In this document: positions 1 through 8,271 of the stretch, piece after piece
Layout of the letters: each line of letters starts with the position of its first letter
Numbering within the stretch: the stretch's first letter is position 1
Source of the DNA: Streptomyces pilosus
GTDB lineage: Bacteria > Actinomycetota > Actinomycetes > Streptomycetales > Streptomycetaceae
Length of the DNA stretch: 64,000 bases
Direction: 5' to 3'
Assembly: GCF_014649835.1 (NCBI RefSeq)
Contig: NZ_BMTU01000001.1
Span: 310,001-374,000, forward strand
Program-made: the position numbers and the translations under genes
The notes under the pieces: model-generated
Database searches by the model: none
Seen by the model: only the letters and a program-made list of their open reading frames with translations
Told to the model about the DNA's origin: nothing

Positions 1-297
1 ACGGAGTTCGTCGTGACCTCCGTCACCTCCGACAACCTCGACGACATCGTCAGGGTCCCCGAGGGCACCGTCACCGCGCTCGCCGCCCCGCTGATCCGGG
101 CCGCCAACCGGCACGTCCACTGGGTCGACACCGACCGTCACGGATACGGCGTGCTGGACGTCACCGCCGAGCGGGCGCAGATGGACTACTACGTGCTGTC
201 CAGCCGCACGCGGGCGGACGCCACTGCCACGTGGGCGCGTTCCTACCGCACCCGCAGCGGCACGCAGCAGGCCGAGCGCGTGTACGACCCCGTCTGA
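1..297 (+). CDS. PhoD-like alkaline phosphatase, C-terminal end (partial)
   Basis: The reading frame is open from the first base and ends at a TGA; only the last 98 residues are present. The stretch [10 protein letters not shown] followed by an aromatic-rich tail (residues YYV near the end) resembles the C-terminus of secreted PhoD-type phosphodiesterase/alkaline phosphatases of Streptomyces. The metal-binding domain lies outside the window, so activity cannot be judged. It converges on the hydrolase gene 17 bases downstream. Confidence 0.6.
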   Translation, partial: TEFVVTSVTSDNLDDIVRVPEGTVTALAAPLIRAANRHVHWVDTDRHGYGVLDVTAERAQMDYYVLSSRTRADATATWARSYRTRSGTQQAERVYDPV

Positions 298-314
298 CCG
301 GCGCGCCCGCCCGG

Positions 315-899
315 TCAGTCCTCCAGCGACGCGAGGAAGCCGAGAGCCACCCGCCAGGTGGCCTCGGCGGCCTCCTCGTCGTAGTCCGGCAGTCCGGGGT
401 CGGTGTACAGGTGGCCGGCGCCCGCGTACCGGTACACCTCGACATCCGCCCCGGCCCGGCCCATCCGCAGGTACCAGGCGGTGAGCCAGTCGTCGGTCTC
501 GAACGGATCGGGCTCGGCGACGTGCAGCTGCACCGGCAGTTCGTCCACCGCGGTGTTCTCCGCGATGTCCGACGTGCCGTGCAGGAGCAGCAGCCCGCGC
601 GCCTTGTCGTCGCCGAGCGCCAGCGTCTGCGCCACGGCGGCGCCGAAGGAGAACCCCGCGTACACCAGCCCGCGCTCCGAGTAGGGCGCCGCCGCCAGCA
701 CGGCCCGCTTCAGCAGCTCGTCCTTGCCGGTCTCCTCCTGGTACGCCACGCCCTCCTCGACCGAGTCGAACGTACGGCCCTCGAACAGGTCGGGCGTCCA
801 CACCTCGTGACCGGCCGCGCGCAGCCGGCCGGCGGCCTCGGCCACCGCGGGCCCCGGTCCGTGCGCCGAGTGAAAGAGCATGATGTTCATGCCGTCCAT
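315..899 (-). CDS. Dienelactone hydrolase family protein
   Basis: A 194-residue alpha/beta hydrolase of the small dienelactone-hydrolase type. The nucleophile elbow is GFSFG with Ser84, where classical dienelactone hydrolases have Cys. A likely acid is Asp130 (EPDPFE) and the base is His162 (GAGHLY). There is no signal peptide, so it should be cytoplasmic. The start could also be the internal ATG at codon 4. Substrate is unknown; the Ser makes a carboxylesterase-like reaction more likely than lactone hydrolysis. It stands alone, divergent from the MscS gene. Confidence 0.75.
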   Translation of the reverse strand: MDGMNIMLFHSAHGPGPAVAEAAGRLRAAGHEVWTPDLFEGRTFDSVEEGVAYQEETGKDELLKRAVLAAAPYSERGLVYAGFSFGAAVAQTLALGDDKARGLLLLHGTSDIAENTAVDELPVQLHVAEPDPFETDDWLTAWYLRMGRAGADVEVYRYAGAGHLYTDPGLPDYDEEAAEATWRVALGFLASLED

Positions 900-984
900 C
901 GTGCCAGCAGGTGTGAGGGGAGCGGATCACGGCAGTACCCGCGATGGCGCGGAAGTCACATGTTCATGCCCGCGCGGAGCCGGT

Positions 985-990
985 TAGGTT
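985..990 (+). promoter_or_regulatory. -10 element of a probably leaderless mscS transcript
   Basis: TAGGTT lies seven bases before the ATG at 998, which would place the transcription start at the first base of the start codon. No Shine-Dalgarno sequence stands at the usual distance. No clear -35 hexamer was seen. Confidence 0.45.
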
Positions 991-997
991 CGGGGAC

Positions 998-2107
998 ATG
1001 GATGACGTGCTCCGCCCCCTGATCGTGGTCGGCGGGTCGGTCGTGCTCACGCTGCTGATCGGCTGGGCCACCGACCTGCTGCTGCGCAAGGCCGACGAAC
1101 GCCACCACGAGACCCCGCTGTGGGGGCTGCTGCGCCGTGCCCGCGTCGCGTACCAGCTGGTGATCTGTGCGGCACTGCTCAGAGGCTCCTACGAGGAGGC
1201 CCGGGTGCTGCCGGACCACGAGGTCGGTGTCGGCAGGTTCCTTTCGCTGGTGCTGATCGGGTCGGCCGCCTGGCTGGCGGTCCGGATCGCGCTCGCGGTC
1301 GTGGAGACCTCGTACACCCGCTACGCCAGCACCCACCGGGAACGGGACCCCGCCCGGGTGCGCCGGGTGCGCACCCAGGTGACGCTGATCCAGCGGGTGG
1401 TGACGGCGGTCGTCGGAGTGGTGGCCGTGGCGGCGATGCTGCTGACCTTCCCGGCGATGCGCGCGGCCGGTGCCTCCCTGCTGGCCTCGGCGGGAATCCT
1501 CGGCATCGTCGCCGGTGTGGCCGCCCAGTCGACCCTGGGCAACATGTTCGCCGGACTGCAGATCGCCTTCGGCGACATGGTGCGCATCGGCGACACGGTG
1601 ACCGTGGACGGCGAGTGGGGCACGGTCGAGGAGATCACCCTGACCTTCCTGACCGTGCGCACCTGGGACGAGCGCCGGATCACCATGCCGGTGTCGTACT
1701 TCACGTCCAAGCCGTTCGAGAACTGGTCGCGCGGGACGCCGCAGATGACGGGCATCGTCCTGTGGCACCTCGACCACTCGGCCCCGCTGGACGCGATGCG
1801 CGACAAACTCCGCGACATCCTGCGGGAGTGCCCGGCGTGGGACGGCCGCACCTACAACCTGACCGTGACGGACAGCACTCCGAGCACCATGGAGGTCCGC
1901 GCCCTGGCGACGGCCAAGGACGCCGACGACATCTGGACGGTACGGGTCACGGTCCGCGAGGAGATGATCCGCTGGCTGGCCGCCGAGCATCCCTACGCGC
2001 TGCCGCGGGTCAACGCGGCCGACGCGGTGCTGCCGCCCCACCTGAACGGCCACCGCCCGGGGATACCGGGGGCCCGCAGGGTGCACCAGCACCAGCGGGA
2101 GCACTGA
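998..2107 (+). CDS. MscS family small-conductance mechanosensitive channel
   Basis: A 369-residue membrane protein with about four hydrophobic segments in the first 190 residues. The last is the pore-lining helix with AAGASLLASAGILGIVAG, followed by the MscS signature AAQSTLGNMFAGLQI and the beta domain with GDTVTVDGEWGTVEEI. Such channels open on membrane tension and release solutes during hypo-osmotic shock. The start at 998 is chosen because a -10 box ends seven bases upstream; the frame is also open to an ATG at 944. It converges on the SDR gene with a 7-base gap. Confidence 0.85.
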   Translation: MDDVLRPLIVVGGSVVLTLLIGWATDLLLRKADERHHETPLWGLLRRARVAYQLVICAALLRGSYEEARVLPDHEVGVGRFLSLVLIGSAAWLAVRIALAVVETSYTRYASTHRERDPARVRRVRTQVTLIQRVVTAVVGVVAVAAMLLTFPAMRAAGASLLASAGILGIVAGVAAQSTLGNMFAGLQIAFGDMVRIGDTVTVDGEWGTVEEITLTFLTVRTWDERRITMPVSYFTSKPFENWSRGTPQMTGIVLWHLDHSAPLDAMRDKLRDILRECPAWDGRTYNLTVTDSTPSTMEVRALATAKDADDIWTVRVTVREEMIRWLAAEHPYALPRVNAADAVLPPHLNGHRPGIPGARRVHQHQREH

Positions 2108-2114
2108 GCGGCCC

Positions 2115-2855
2115 TCAGTGGCCGCGTTCGGCACCTCCGTTGACCTGGATGATCTGCGAGGTGATGTGCCCGGCGCCCGGGGAGGCGAGCCAGTGCAGGG
2201 TCGCCGCGACGTCCCCGGGCGTCCCGGCGCGCCCGTTCGACGTCTCGGCGACCAGCAGGGCCCGCCGCTCCTCGTCCATGCCGTCACCGAAGAAACCGGT
2301 GTCCTCGACGTAGCCGGGCGCGACCACGTTCACGGTGATGCCGTGCGGGCCGAGCCGGCGGGCCAGGTCGTGGGCGTAGGGGTGCAGGGACGCCTTGGCC
2401 GCCGCGTACGACACCCGGCCGGAGCCCCGGTAGGCGGCGATGGAGCTGAGGAACAGCACCCGCCCGCCCGGTTCGGCGAGCCGGTCCCTGAGGGCCTCGG
2501 TGAGGAGCACGGCGGTCAGCACGTTGAGCCGGAAGTTGACGGTCCATTCGCGGGCGACGGCCTCCAGCGGGTCGTCGCCGCCGACCGGGGGTTCCAGCAG
2601 CCCGTTGCCGCCGGCGCTGTGGACGAGTACGTCCACGGCGCCGAGCTCCCGGCCCACGAAGCCGGCGACGCCCCGCACGGACTCGGGATCGGCCAGGTCG
2701 GCGGCGTGGGTCAGGGCACCCGGTACGCCCGCGCGCTCCAGGACGTCCCCGCGCCGGCCGAGCAGCAGCACCTGGTCCCCGTCGGCGGCGAACATCCGTG
2801 CGGCGGCCAGTCCGATGCCGGTGCCGCCCCCACTGATCACAACGTTGCGCGTCAT
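2115..2855 (-). CDS. SDR family NAD(P)-dependent oxidoreductase
   Basis: A 246-residue classical short-chain dehydrogenase. The cofactor loop is GGGTGIG (residues 9-15) and the catalytic set is Ser138, Tyr150 and Lys154 in the YxxxK arrangement. The usual NAG motif reads SAG (80-82). A C-terminal FVTSQI/VNGG-like ending is present (ITSQIIQVNGG). The fold is that of FabG-like 3-oxoacyl reductases, but no fatty-acid gene is near and the substrate cannot be assigned. Its start lies 36 bases from the stop of the upstream antiporter gene, so the two may be cotranscribed. Confidence 0.85.
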   Translation of the reverse strand: MTRNVVISGGGTGIGLAAARMFAADGDQVLLLGRRGDVLERAGVPGALTHAADLADPESVRGVAGFVGRELGAVDVLVHSAGGNGLLEPPVGGDDPLEAVAREWTVNFRLNVLTAVLLTEALRDRLAEPGGRVLFLSSIAAYRGSGRVSYAAAKASLHPYAHDLARRLGPHGITVNVVAPGYVEDTGFFGDGMDEERRALLVAETSNGRAGTPGDVAATLHWLASPGAGHITSQIIQVNGGAERGH

Positions 2856-2891
2856 GGCACGACCCTACGGAGAACCGGCCGCCGGCGGCGG

Positions 2892-4478
2892 TCACCGCAG
2901 ACTGCGCACGTCCAGATGGCGCAGCACCCGGTCCACCACCTCGGGGTCGGCGCCCGCCTCGCTGCGCGCCGTCAGCACCTCGTGCCGGGCGGCGCTGAGC
3001 ATCTCCCCCTCGATCCGCCGCACCCGCTTCAGCCGCAGCGCCCGCTGCCGGAGGGCCTCGCGCCGTTCGTCCTCCGCGATGTCCGGGCTGATCCGCACCC
3101 CGATGTCGAACGACCGGCGCAGCATCTGCTCGGAGAGTTCCTCCGGCAGCTCCTCGACCTGTTCGATCTCCCGCAGCCTGCGCTTGGCGGCCTTCGCCGC
3201 CCGCAGGGCCAGTTGCCGCTCGAAGTCCATCTCCCGTTCGGTGTCGCCGCGCACTCCCAGCCGGTTCACCAGCCAGGTCAGGCTCAGCCCCTGCACCAGC
3301 AGCGTCGCCAGCACCACACCGAACGCGATGAAGACGATCTCGCCCCGCGCGGGGAAGGCGTCCCCGCCGTCGGTCTCCAGCGGAATGGCCAGGGCCAGCG
3401 CGACGGAGGCGACCCCGCGCATCCCCGACCACCACATCACCACGGTCTCGCGCCAGCTCACCGGGATGTCCTCGCCGACGTCCCGCGAGGTGTGCAGCCG
3501 CTTCGTCAGCCAGGTGGCCGGCAGCAGCCACGCCAGCCGGACGAGGACGACCACGCCGACGACCGCCCCCGCCCAGGTGAGCAGCTCGCCCCAGTGGCCG
3601 GCCGCGGTCTCGACCGCGTTGTGCAGTTCGAGGCCGACCAGCCCGAACGCGACACCGGTGACCAGGGTGTCCACGATGTCCCAGAAGGTGTGCCCGGCGA
3701 GCCGGGCCATGACGTCGTCGGCGTCGGTGGCGTACTCCACCAGGAACAGCGCGGTGACGAGCACCCCGAGGACGCCCGAGCCGTGCAGTTCCTCGGCCAG
3801 GACGTAGGCCGCGAACGGCACCAGCAGGGTCAGGGCCACCTGGAGGGTCGGGTCGCCGAGCGCGCTCATCGCCTTGTTGGTGCCCCAGCCGAGCGCGAGC
3901 CCGACCGCGATCGCCACCACGGCCGACAGCACCAGGTCGAGACCCGCCCGCCAGGGCGAGAAGGTGCCGCTCACCGCGGCGGCGATCGCCACGTGGTAGA
4001 GCACGATGGCCGTGACGTCGTTGAAGAGCCCCTCACCCTCCAGGATCGACACCAGGCGGCGGGGCAGCCCCAGCTTCCCGGCGACGGCGGTCGCCGCGAC
4101 CGGGTCGGGCGGGGCGACCAGCGCGCCGAGGGCGACGGCGGCGGCCAGCGGCAGCCCGGGCACGATCGCGTGCGCGACGACGGCCACGCACAGGGTGGTG
4201 ACGAAGACCAGCGCCACGGCCAGCAGCAGGATCGGCCGGACGTTCGCCGCGAACTGGCGCCAGGAGGTGCGGCGCACCGCGGCGTAGAGCAGGGGCGGCA
4301 GCAGCAGCGGGAGGATCAGCTCCGGCGGGACGTCGACGTTCGGGACGAACTCCAGCAGCGCCAGGACGATGCCGAGGACCGTCATCAGCACCGGCGCCGG
4401 CAGCCTCAGCCGCTCCCCGACGGGGACGCTCACCACGGCCCCGACCAGCAGGGCGAACAGCAGGGCCAACTGGTCCAC
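2892..4478 (-). CDS. Na+/H+ antiporter, CPA1 family
   Basis: A 528-residue protein with about twelve hydrophobic segments in the first 400 residues and a charged cytoplasmic tail of about 130 residues rich in Glu and Arg. The ion-binding region reads APPDPVAATAV and GEGLFNDVTAIVLY, the paired acidic motifs typical of NhaP/CPA1 exchangers. It should exchange internal sodium or potassium for protons at the plasma membrane. The long tail may have a regulatory role, which is inference. Confidence 0.88.
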   Translation of the reverse strand: MDQLALLFALLVGAVVSVPVGERLRLPAPVLMTVLGIVLALLEFVPNVDVPPELILPLLLPPLLYAAVRRTSWRQFAANVRPILLLAVALVFVTTLCVAVVAHAIVPGLPLAAAVALGALVAPPDPVAATAVAGKLGLPRRLVSILEGEGLFNDVTAIVLYHVAIAAAVSGTFSPWRAGLDLVLSAVVAIAVGLALGWGTNKAMSALGDPTLQVALTLLVPFAAYVLAEELHGSGVLGVLVTALFLVEYATDADDVMARLAGHTFWDIVDTLVTGVAFGLVGLELHNAVETAAGHWGELLTWAGAVVGVVVLVRLAWLLPATWLTKRLHTSRDVGEDIPVSWRETVVMWWSGMRGVASVALALAIPLETDGGDAFPARGEIVFIAFGVVLATLLVQGLSLTWLVNRLGVRGDTEREMDFERQLALRAAKAAKRRLREIEQVEELPEELSEQMLRRSFDIGVRISPDIAEDERREALRQRALRLKRVRRIEGEMLSAARHEVLTARSEAGADPEVVDRVLRHLDVRSLR

Positions 4479-4566
4479 GGTCAGCGCTCCCAGGGGATCG
4501 ACGATCGGCCGGCGGAGTCCAGACTGCCACGCCGACCGTCCTCACCAGGGCGTTTGCCGACCCGGG

Positions 4567-5034
4567 CTACAGTGCGCGCCGCATGGCCCGGTGCGGCATG
4601 CCGGCGTCCGGGAACTCCGGTCCGTAGGCCTCGTACCCCAGGCGCTGGTAAAAACCCAGGGCGTGGGTCTGGGCGTGCAGGTCGACGGCGGTGAGGCCCT
4701 GCTCGCGGGCCGCCTCCTCAATGGCCCGCACCAGCGCCGCGCCGACGCCCAGACCCCGTGCCCGGCGCGTCACCGCGAGCCGGCCCAGGGAACCGACGGC
4801 CGGGTCGCCGCCGTTCTTCGCGGCGGCCGCGGCGCCGTGCAGCAGCCGTCCGGTGCCGAGCGGCGTGCCGTCCTCACCGACCGCCAGCACGTGCACCGCG
4901 CCGGCGTCGTGGGCGTCGTACTCGATGTCCTCGGGGACGCCCTGCTCGGCGACGAAGACCTCCTTGCGGACCGCGAAGCACGCCTCGCGGTCGGCGGGCC
5001 CCCGCGCCACCCGGACGACGTAGCCGGCGCTCAC
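4567..5034 (-). CDS. GNAT family N-acetyltransferase (ElaA-like)
   Basis: A 155-residue acetyltransferase with the N-terminal ElaA-like motif [13 protein letters not shown] and the acetyl-CoA loop [18 protein letters not shown]. It starts with GTG overlapping the stop of rluD by four bases (GTGA), so translation is coupled to rluD. It is the last gene of the leftward unit starting at the DksA-like gene. The acceptor substrate is unknown. Confidence 0.82.
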   Translation of the reverse strand: MSAGYVVRVARGPADREACFAVRKEVFVAEQGVPEDIEYDAHDAGAVHVLAVGEDGTPLGTGRLLHGAAAAAKNGGDPAVGSLGRLAVTRRARGLGVGAALVRAIEEAAREQGLTAVDLHAQTHALGFYQRLGYEAYGPEFPDAGMPHRAMRRAL

Positions 5035-5975
5035 GCGTAGGTCTCCTCACGGACCTGGTCCAGGGCCTGCTGCAGGTCCTCGGGGTAGTCGCAGGAGAAC
5101 TCCGCCCACTGTCCGTCGCCGGGGTGCTCGAAGCCGAGCCGCACCGCGTGCAGCCACTGGCGGGTCAGGCGCAGCCGCTTGGCGAGGGTGGGATCGGCGC
5201 CGTACGTCAGGTCACCGACGCAGGGGTGCCGGTGGGCGGCCATGTGGACGCGGATCTGGTGGGTGCGCCCGGTCTCCAGCTTGACGTCGAGCAGGGACGC
5301 GGCGCGGAAGGCCTCGATGAGGTCGTAGTGCGTGACGGAGGGCTTGCCCTCGGCGGTGACGGCCCACTTGTAGTCGTGCTGCGGGTGGCGGCCGATGGGG
5401 GCGTCGATGGTGCCGCTGGTGGGGTCGGGGTGCCCCTGGACGAGCGCGTGATAGCGCTTGTCGACCGTGCGCTCCTTGAACTGGCGCTTCAGTGACGTGT
5501 ACGCGTACTCGGACTTGGCGACGACCATGAGGCCGGAGGTGCCGACGTCGAGGCGGTGCACGATGCCCTGCCGCTCGGCGGCGCCGGAGGTCGAGATGCG
5601 GTACCCGGCGGCGGCCAGGCCCCCGATCACCGTGGGGCCGGTCCAGCCGGGCGAGGGGTGCGCGGCGACCCCGACCGGTTTGACGATCACCACGACGTCG
5701 TCGTCGTCGTGCACGATCTCCATGCCCTCGACGGGCTCGGCGACGACCTGCACCGGCGCGGGCGCACCCGGCATCTCCACCTCGAGCCAGGCGCCGCCGC
5801 TGACCCGCTCGGACTTGCCGACCACCGATCCGTCGACCGTGACCTTCCCCGCCGCGGCGAGCTCGGCCGCCTTGGTGCGGGAGAAGCCGAACATGCGGGA
5901 GATGGCGGCGTCGACGCGCTCGCCCTCCAGGCCGTCGGGCACGGGCAGGGTACGGATCTCGGGAATCGTGCTCAC
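5031..5975 (-). CDS. rluD: RluA/RluD family ribosomal large-subunit pseudouridine synthase
   Basis: A 314-residue enzyme with an N-terminal S4 RNA-binding domain ([24 protein letters not shown]) and a PseudoU_synth_2 domain with the catalytic Asp in [15 protein letters not shown]. It converts specific uridines of 23S rRNA to pseudouridine. The lspA-rluD order, with 54 bases between, is usual in actinobacteria. Which uridines are modified cannot be read from the sequence; the RluD name is by family resemblance. Confidence 0.85.
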   Translation of the reverse strand: MSTIPEIRTLPVPDGLEGERVDAAISRMFGFSRTKAAELAAAGKVTVDGSVVGKSERVSGGAWLEVEMPGAPAPVQVVAEPVEGMEIVHDDDDVVVIVKPVGVAAHPSPGWTGPTVIGGLAAAGYRISTSGAAERQGIVHRLDVGTSGLMVVAKSEYAYTSLKRQFKERTVDKRYHALVQGHPDPTSGTIDAPIGRHPQHDYKWAVTAEGKPSVTHYDLIEAFRAASLLDVKLETGRTHQIRVHMAAHRHPCVGDLTYGADPTLAKRLRLTRQWLHAVRLGFEHPGDGQWAEFSCDYPEDLQQALDQVREETYA

Positions 5976-6029
5976 CCGTCGAGTATGCCGGACGGCCGCG
6001 GCGCTCCCGTACGGGAGGCCCGGGCGGCC

Positions 6030-6656
6030 TCAGTCCTTGTGGACGGTGCCGTCCGGGTCGAGGCCCCGGAACGACAGCAGCACGATCAGGATGCCGCCGC
6101 AGACGATCGCCGAGTCCGCCAGGTTGAACACGGCGAAGTGCTTGGGCGCGATGAAGTCGACGACCGCGCCCTCGAAGACGCCCGGCGAGCGGAAGATCCG
6201 GTCGGTGAGGTTGCCGAGGGCGCCGCCGAGCAGCAGGCCGAGGGCGATCGCCCAGGGCAGGCTGTAGAGCTTGCGGGCGAGGCGGATGATCACGACGATC
6301 ACGGCCGCCGCGATCACTGTGAAGATCACGGTGAAGGCCTCGCCGAAGCCGAAGGCCGCGCCCGCGTTGCGGATCGCCTCGAACCGCAGCCAGTCGCCGA
6401 CGATCTCGATCGGCTCGTGGTGCTCCAGCTTGGCGACCACGATCATCTTGCTGATCAGATCGAGGGCGTAGGCGAAGGCGGCGACGGCGAACAGCACGGC
6501 GATCCGCCGCTTGCCGCGGGGCCGCTCGGTGTCCGCCGCCGTCCCGTCGGTGCCGGCCCGTTCCCGCCCGTCCCGGGTCTGCTCGTCCCGGGTCTGCTCG
6601 CCCCGGTCCGCGTCCGGGGTGTCCGGCGTACCGATGATGCGCTCCGCCTCTGCCAC
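6030..6656 (-). CDS. lspA: Lipoprotein signal peptidase II
   Basis: A 208-residue membrane aspartyl peptidase that removes the signal peptide of prolipoproteins after lipid modification of the Cys. Four hydrophobic segments follow a hydrophilic N-terminal extension of about 45 residues rich in Asp, Glu and Arg. The conserved blocks are [19 protein letters not shown] and VVDFI, the last two carrying the catalytic aspartates. The extension is longer than in most LspA proteins, so an internal start is possible, but the ATG at 6656 is the natural choice. Confidence 0.92.
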   Translation of the reverse strand: MAEAERIIGTPDTPDADRGEQTRDEQTRDGRERAGTDGTAADTERPRGKRRIAVLFAVAAFAYALDLISKMIVVAKLEHHEPIEIVGDWLRFEAIRNAGAAFGFGEAFTVIFTVIAAAVIVVIIRLARKLYSLPWAIALGLLLGGALGNLTDRIFRSPGVFEGAVVDFIAPKHFAVFNLADSAIVCGGILIVLLSFRGLDPDGTVHKD

Positions 6657-6721
6657 GTGAGTCCCTCAGCCTAGGTACCTGACTGAGGACGAGGGTACGG
6701 CACGGCCCGGACGCCCGCCGA

Positions 6722-7690
6722 TCAGTACCTGCGCTCCTGCTTCTGCTTGCACTCCACGCACAGGGTGGCCCGCGGGAAGGCCTGCATGCGGGCCTTCCCG
6801 ATGGGGTTGCCGCAGTTCTCGCACAGGCCGTAGGTACCGGCGTCGAGGCGCTGCAGGGCGCGCTCGAACTGGCTGAGCATCTCGCGCGCGTTGGCGGCGA
6901 GCGCGAGCTCGTGCTCGCGGGTGATGTTCTTGGTGCCGGTGTCGGCGTCGTCGTCGCCCGCGCCGTCGCCGGAGTCGCGCATCAGGCCGGCCAGGGCCTG
7001 CTCGGAGTTGGTGATCTCCTCGCGCAGCCGCAGCACCTCGGACATCAGCTCGGCCCGGGCCTCCTCGACCTCTTCCGTCGTCCAGGGCTCCTCCCCGGGA
7101 CGCACCGCGAGCTCGCCCGGCTCCACGGCCGCGAACCGGGCCTTGGGTACGGCGGTCTTCTCCGCCGTGGCCGCCGGGCCAGGGGTCTTCTTCGCACCCA
7201 CTGTCGTCACTCCCGTCTGCGCCGCGGCCTCGGCCGCGCCCGCGTCATCGGCCGCGCTGTGCCCGGCCACATCCTGAGTGGACCCGCTGGTCCCGGCAGC
7301 GCCCTCGCGCTCCCCCGCCCCCGCGGCGGTCCCTTCCCCCGCTGCCCGCTCCCTCTCCGCGCCGCCGGGCGCCCCCGCGGCAGCCTCCCGGGCGGGCGTC
7401 CGCCGCGCCGCGTTCCGGGCCGCCTTCGCGGGCGGCGCCGCTCCGGCGGCCGCGTTCTCCGCGGCGGCCTTCCCCTGCGCGGCGGCCGCCTTCCTTCCCG
7501 CCGTCTTCTTCTTCTTCGCGGACGGCGTCCGGGCCGGCTCCTGTGCCGTCGCCGGCCGTTCGCCGGACCGTTCCGCGGCGGCCGGCCGCTTCCGGACGGT
7601 GGTCCTCCCGGCCGCCGGGGTCCTCTCCGGGGCCGGCTCCGCCGCCGGGTCCGCCTGCGCCGTACCCCGCGCGGTCTTCTTCGCCACCAT
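6722..7690 (-). CDS. TraR/DksA family zinc-finger protein with Lys/Ala/Pro-rich N-terminus
   Basis: A 322-residue protein in two parts. The first 190 residues are low complexity and rich in Ala, Lys, Arg and Pro, like eukaryotic histone H1 tails. The last 110 residues are a DksA/TraR module: a coiled-coil hairpin (LMSEVLRLREEITNSEQAL) and a four-Cys zinc finger (CENCGNPIGKARM...CVECK). DksA-like proteins enter the RNA polymerase secondary channel, which suggests a transcription role. The start at 7690 has a GAAGGGG ribosome site nine bases upstream; the frame is open further, to 7906. It is the first gene of the lspA-rluD unit. Confidence 0.8.
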   Translation of the reverse strand: MVAKKTARGTAQADPAAEPAPERTPAAGRTTVRKRPAAAERSGERPATAQEPARTPSAKKKKTAGRKAAAAQGKAAAENAAAGAAPPAKAARNAARRTPAREAAAGAPGGAERERAAGEGTAAGAGEREGAAGTSGSTQDVAGHSAADDAGAAEAAAQTGVTTVGAKKTPGPAATAEKTAVPKARFAAVEPGELAVRPGEEPWTTEEVEEARAELMSEVLRLREEITNSEQALAGLMRDSGDGAGDDDADTGTKNITREHELALAANAREMLSQFERALQRLDAGTYGLCENCGNPIGKARMQAFPRATLCVECKQKQERRY

Positions 7691-7959
7691 GGCCGCGACC
7701 CCTTCACATATGGTGATCTTGCGCGCGCATCGTGCTGGGACGATAAATCGACCCGGGTCCCGCGGCAACGGGGCACACCGCCCGGTTCCCCGCCCCGCGC
7801 ACGCCGCGCGGGGAGCCTGCATGCGTTGTGCCCAGCTCCCCGCCGGGTATGCCGCCCGGGAGGGCGTCCCGGGATCCGGACCCGCATACCTCGCCATTCG
7901 GGGCACACCCCCTCATGTGCCCGGCGGAAATCCGGTCGGCCGCCGTCCGCGTCGCGCCG

Positions 7960-7965
7960 TACACT
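7960..7965 (+). promoter_or_regulatory. Probable -10 element of the ileS leader transcript
   Basis: TACACT stands directly before the structured leader of ileS. No convincing -35 hexamer was seen at 16-19 bases upstream. It would give a leader of about 300 nt, enough to hold the T-box structures described in the next entry. Confidence 0.4.
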
Positions 7966-7967
7966 GG

Positions 7968-8262
7968 GCGGAGCGAAAAGCGTGGATGGGGACGAGTAGC
8001 GGCGTACGCAGCCCAGAGCGACCCGGGGACGGTGTGAGCCCGGGGGTGAGCGCGACGTGAAGATCACCCCGGAGCCGCCGGAGGAAAGCCGCGACCGCGG
8101 CGAGTAGAACCGGCATCGCGACCCCAATGAGGGGGCTCACCGGAGCGCACGGCGCACCGGGGGGCCAAGGAGGGTGGTACCGCGGGAGCGCGCCGACAGC
8201 GGCGCAGAGGATCACGACAGCTCTCGTCCCTCCGGACGGAAGGCAGCAAGTCCGCCGGAGGA
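7968..8262 (+). promoter_or_regulatory. T-box riboswitch controlling ileS (translational, actinobacterial type)
   Basis: The T-box core AGGGTGGTACCGCG is exact at 8171-8184, in front of an isoleucyl-tRNA synthetase gene. A short hairpin pairs GGGGTGA (8043-8049) with TCACCCC (8064-8070) and carries a candidate Ile specifier codon ATC at 8063-8065, consistent with the short stem I known in actinobacterial ileS leaders. After the T-box, CCTCCGG (8229-8235) pairs with CCGGAGG (8255-8261), hiding the ribosome site GGAGGA (8257-8262). There is no T-run terminator, so uncharged tRNA-Ile should act by freeing the ribosome site rather than by antitermination. Confidence 0.85.
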
Positions 8263-8271
8263 AGCCCGCTG

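Noticed and set aside
2118..4694. Rightward open frame of about 860 codons opposite the SDR and antiporter genes
   Set aside because: It is a shadow frame across two well-supported leftward genes, with low-complexity translation.
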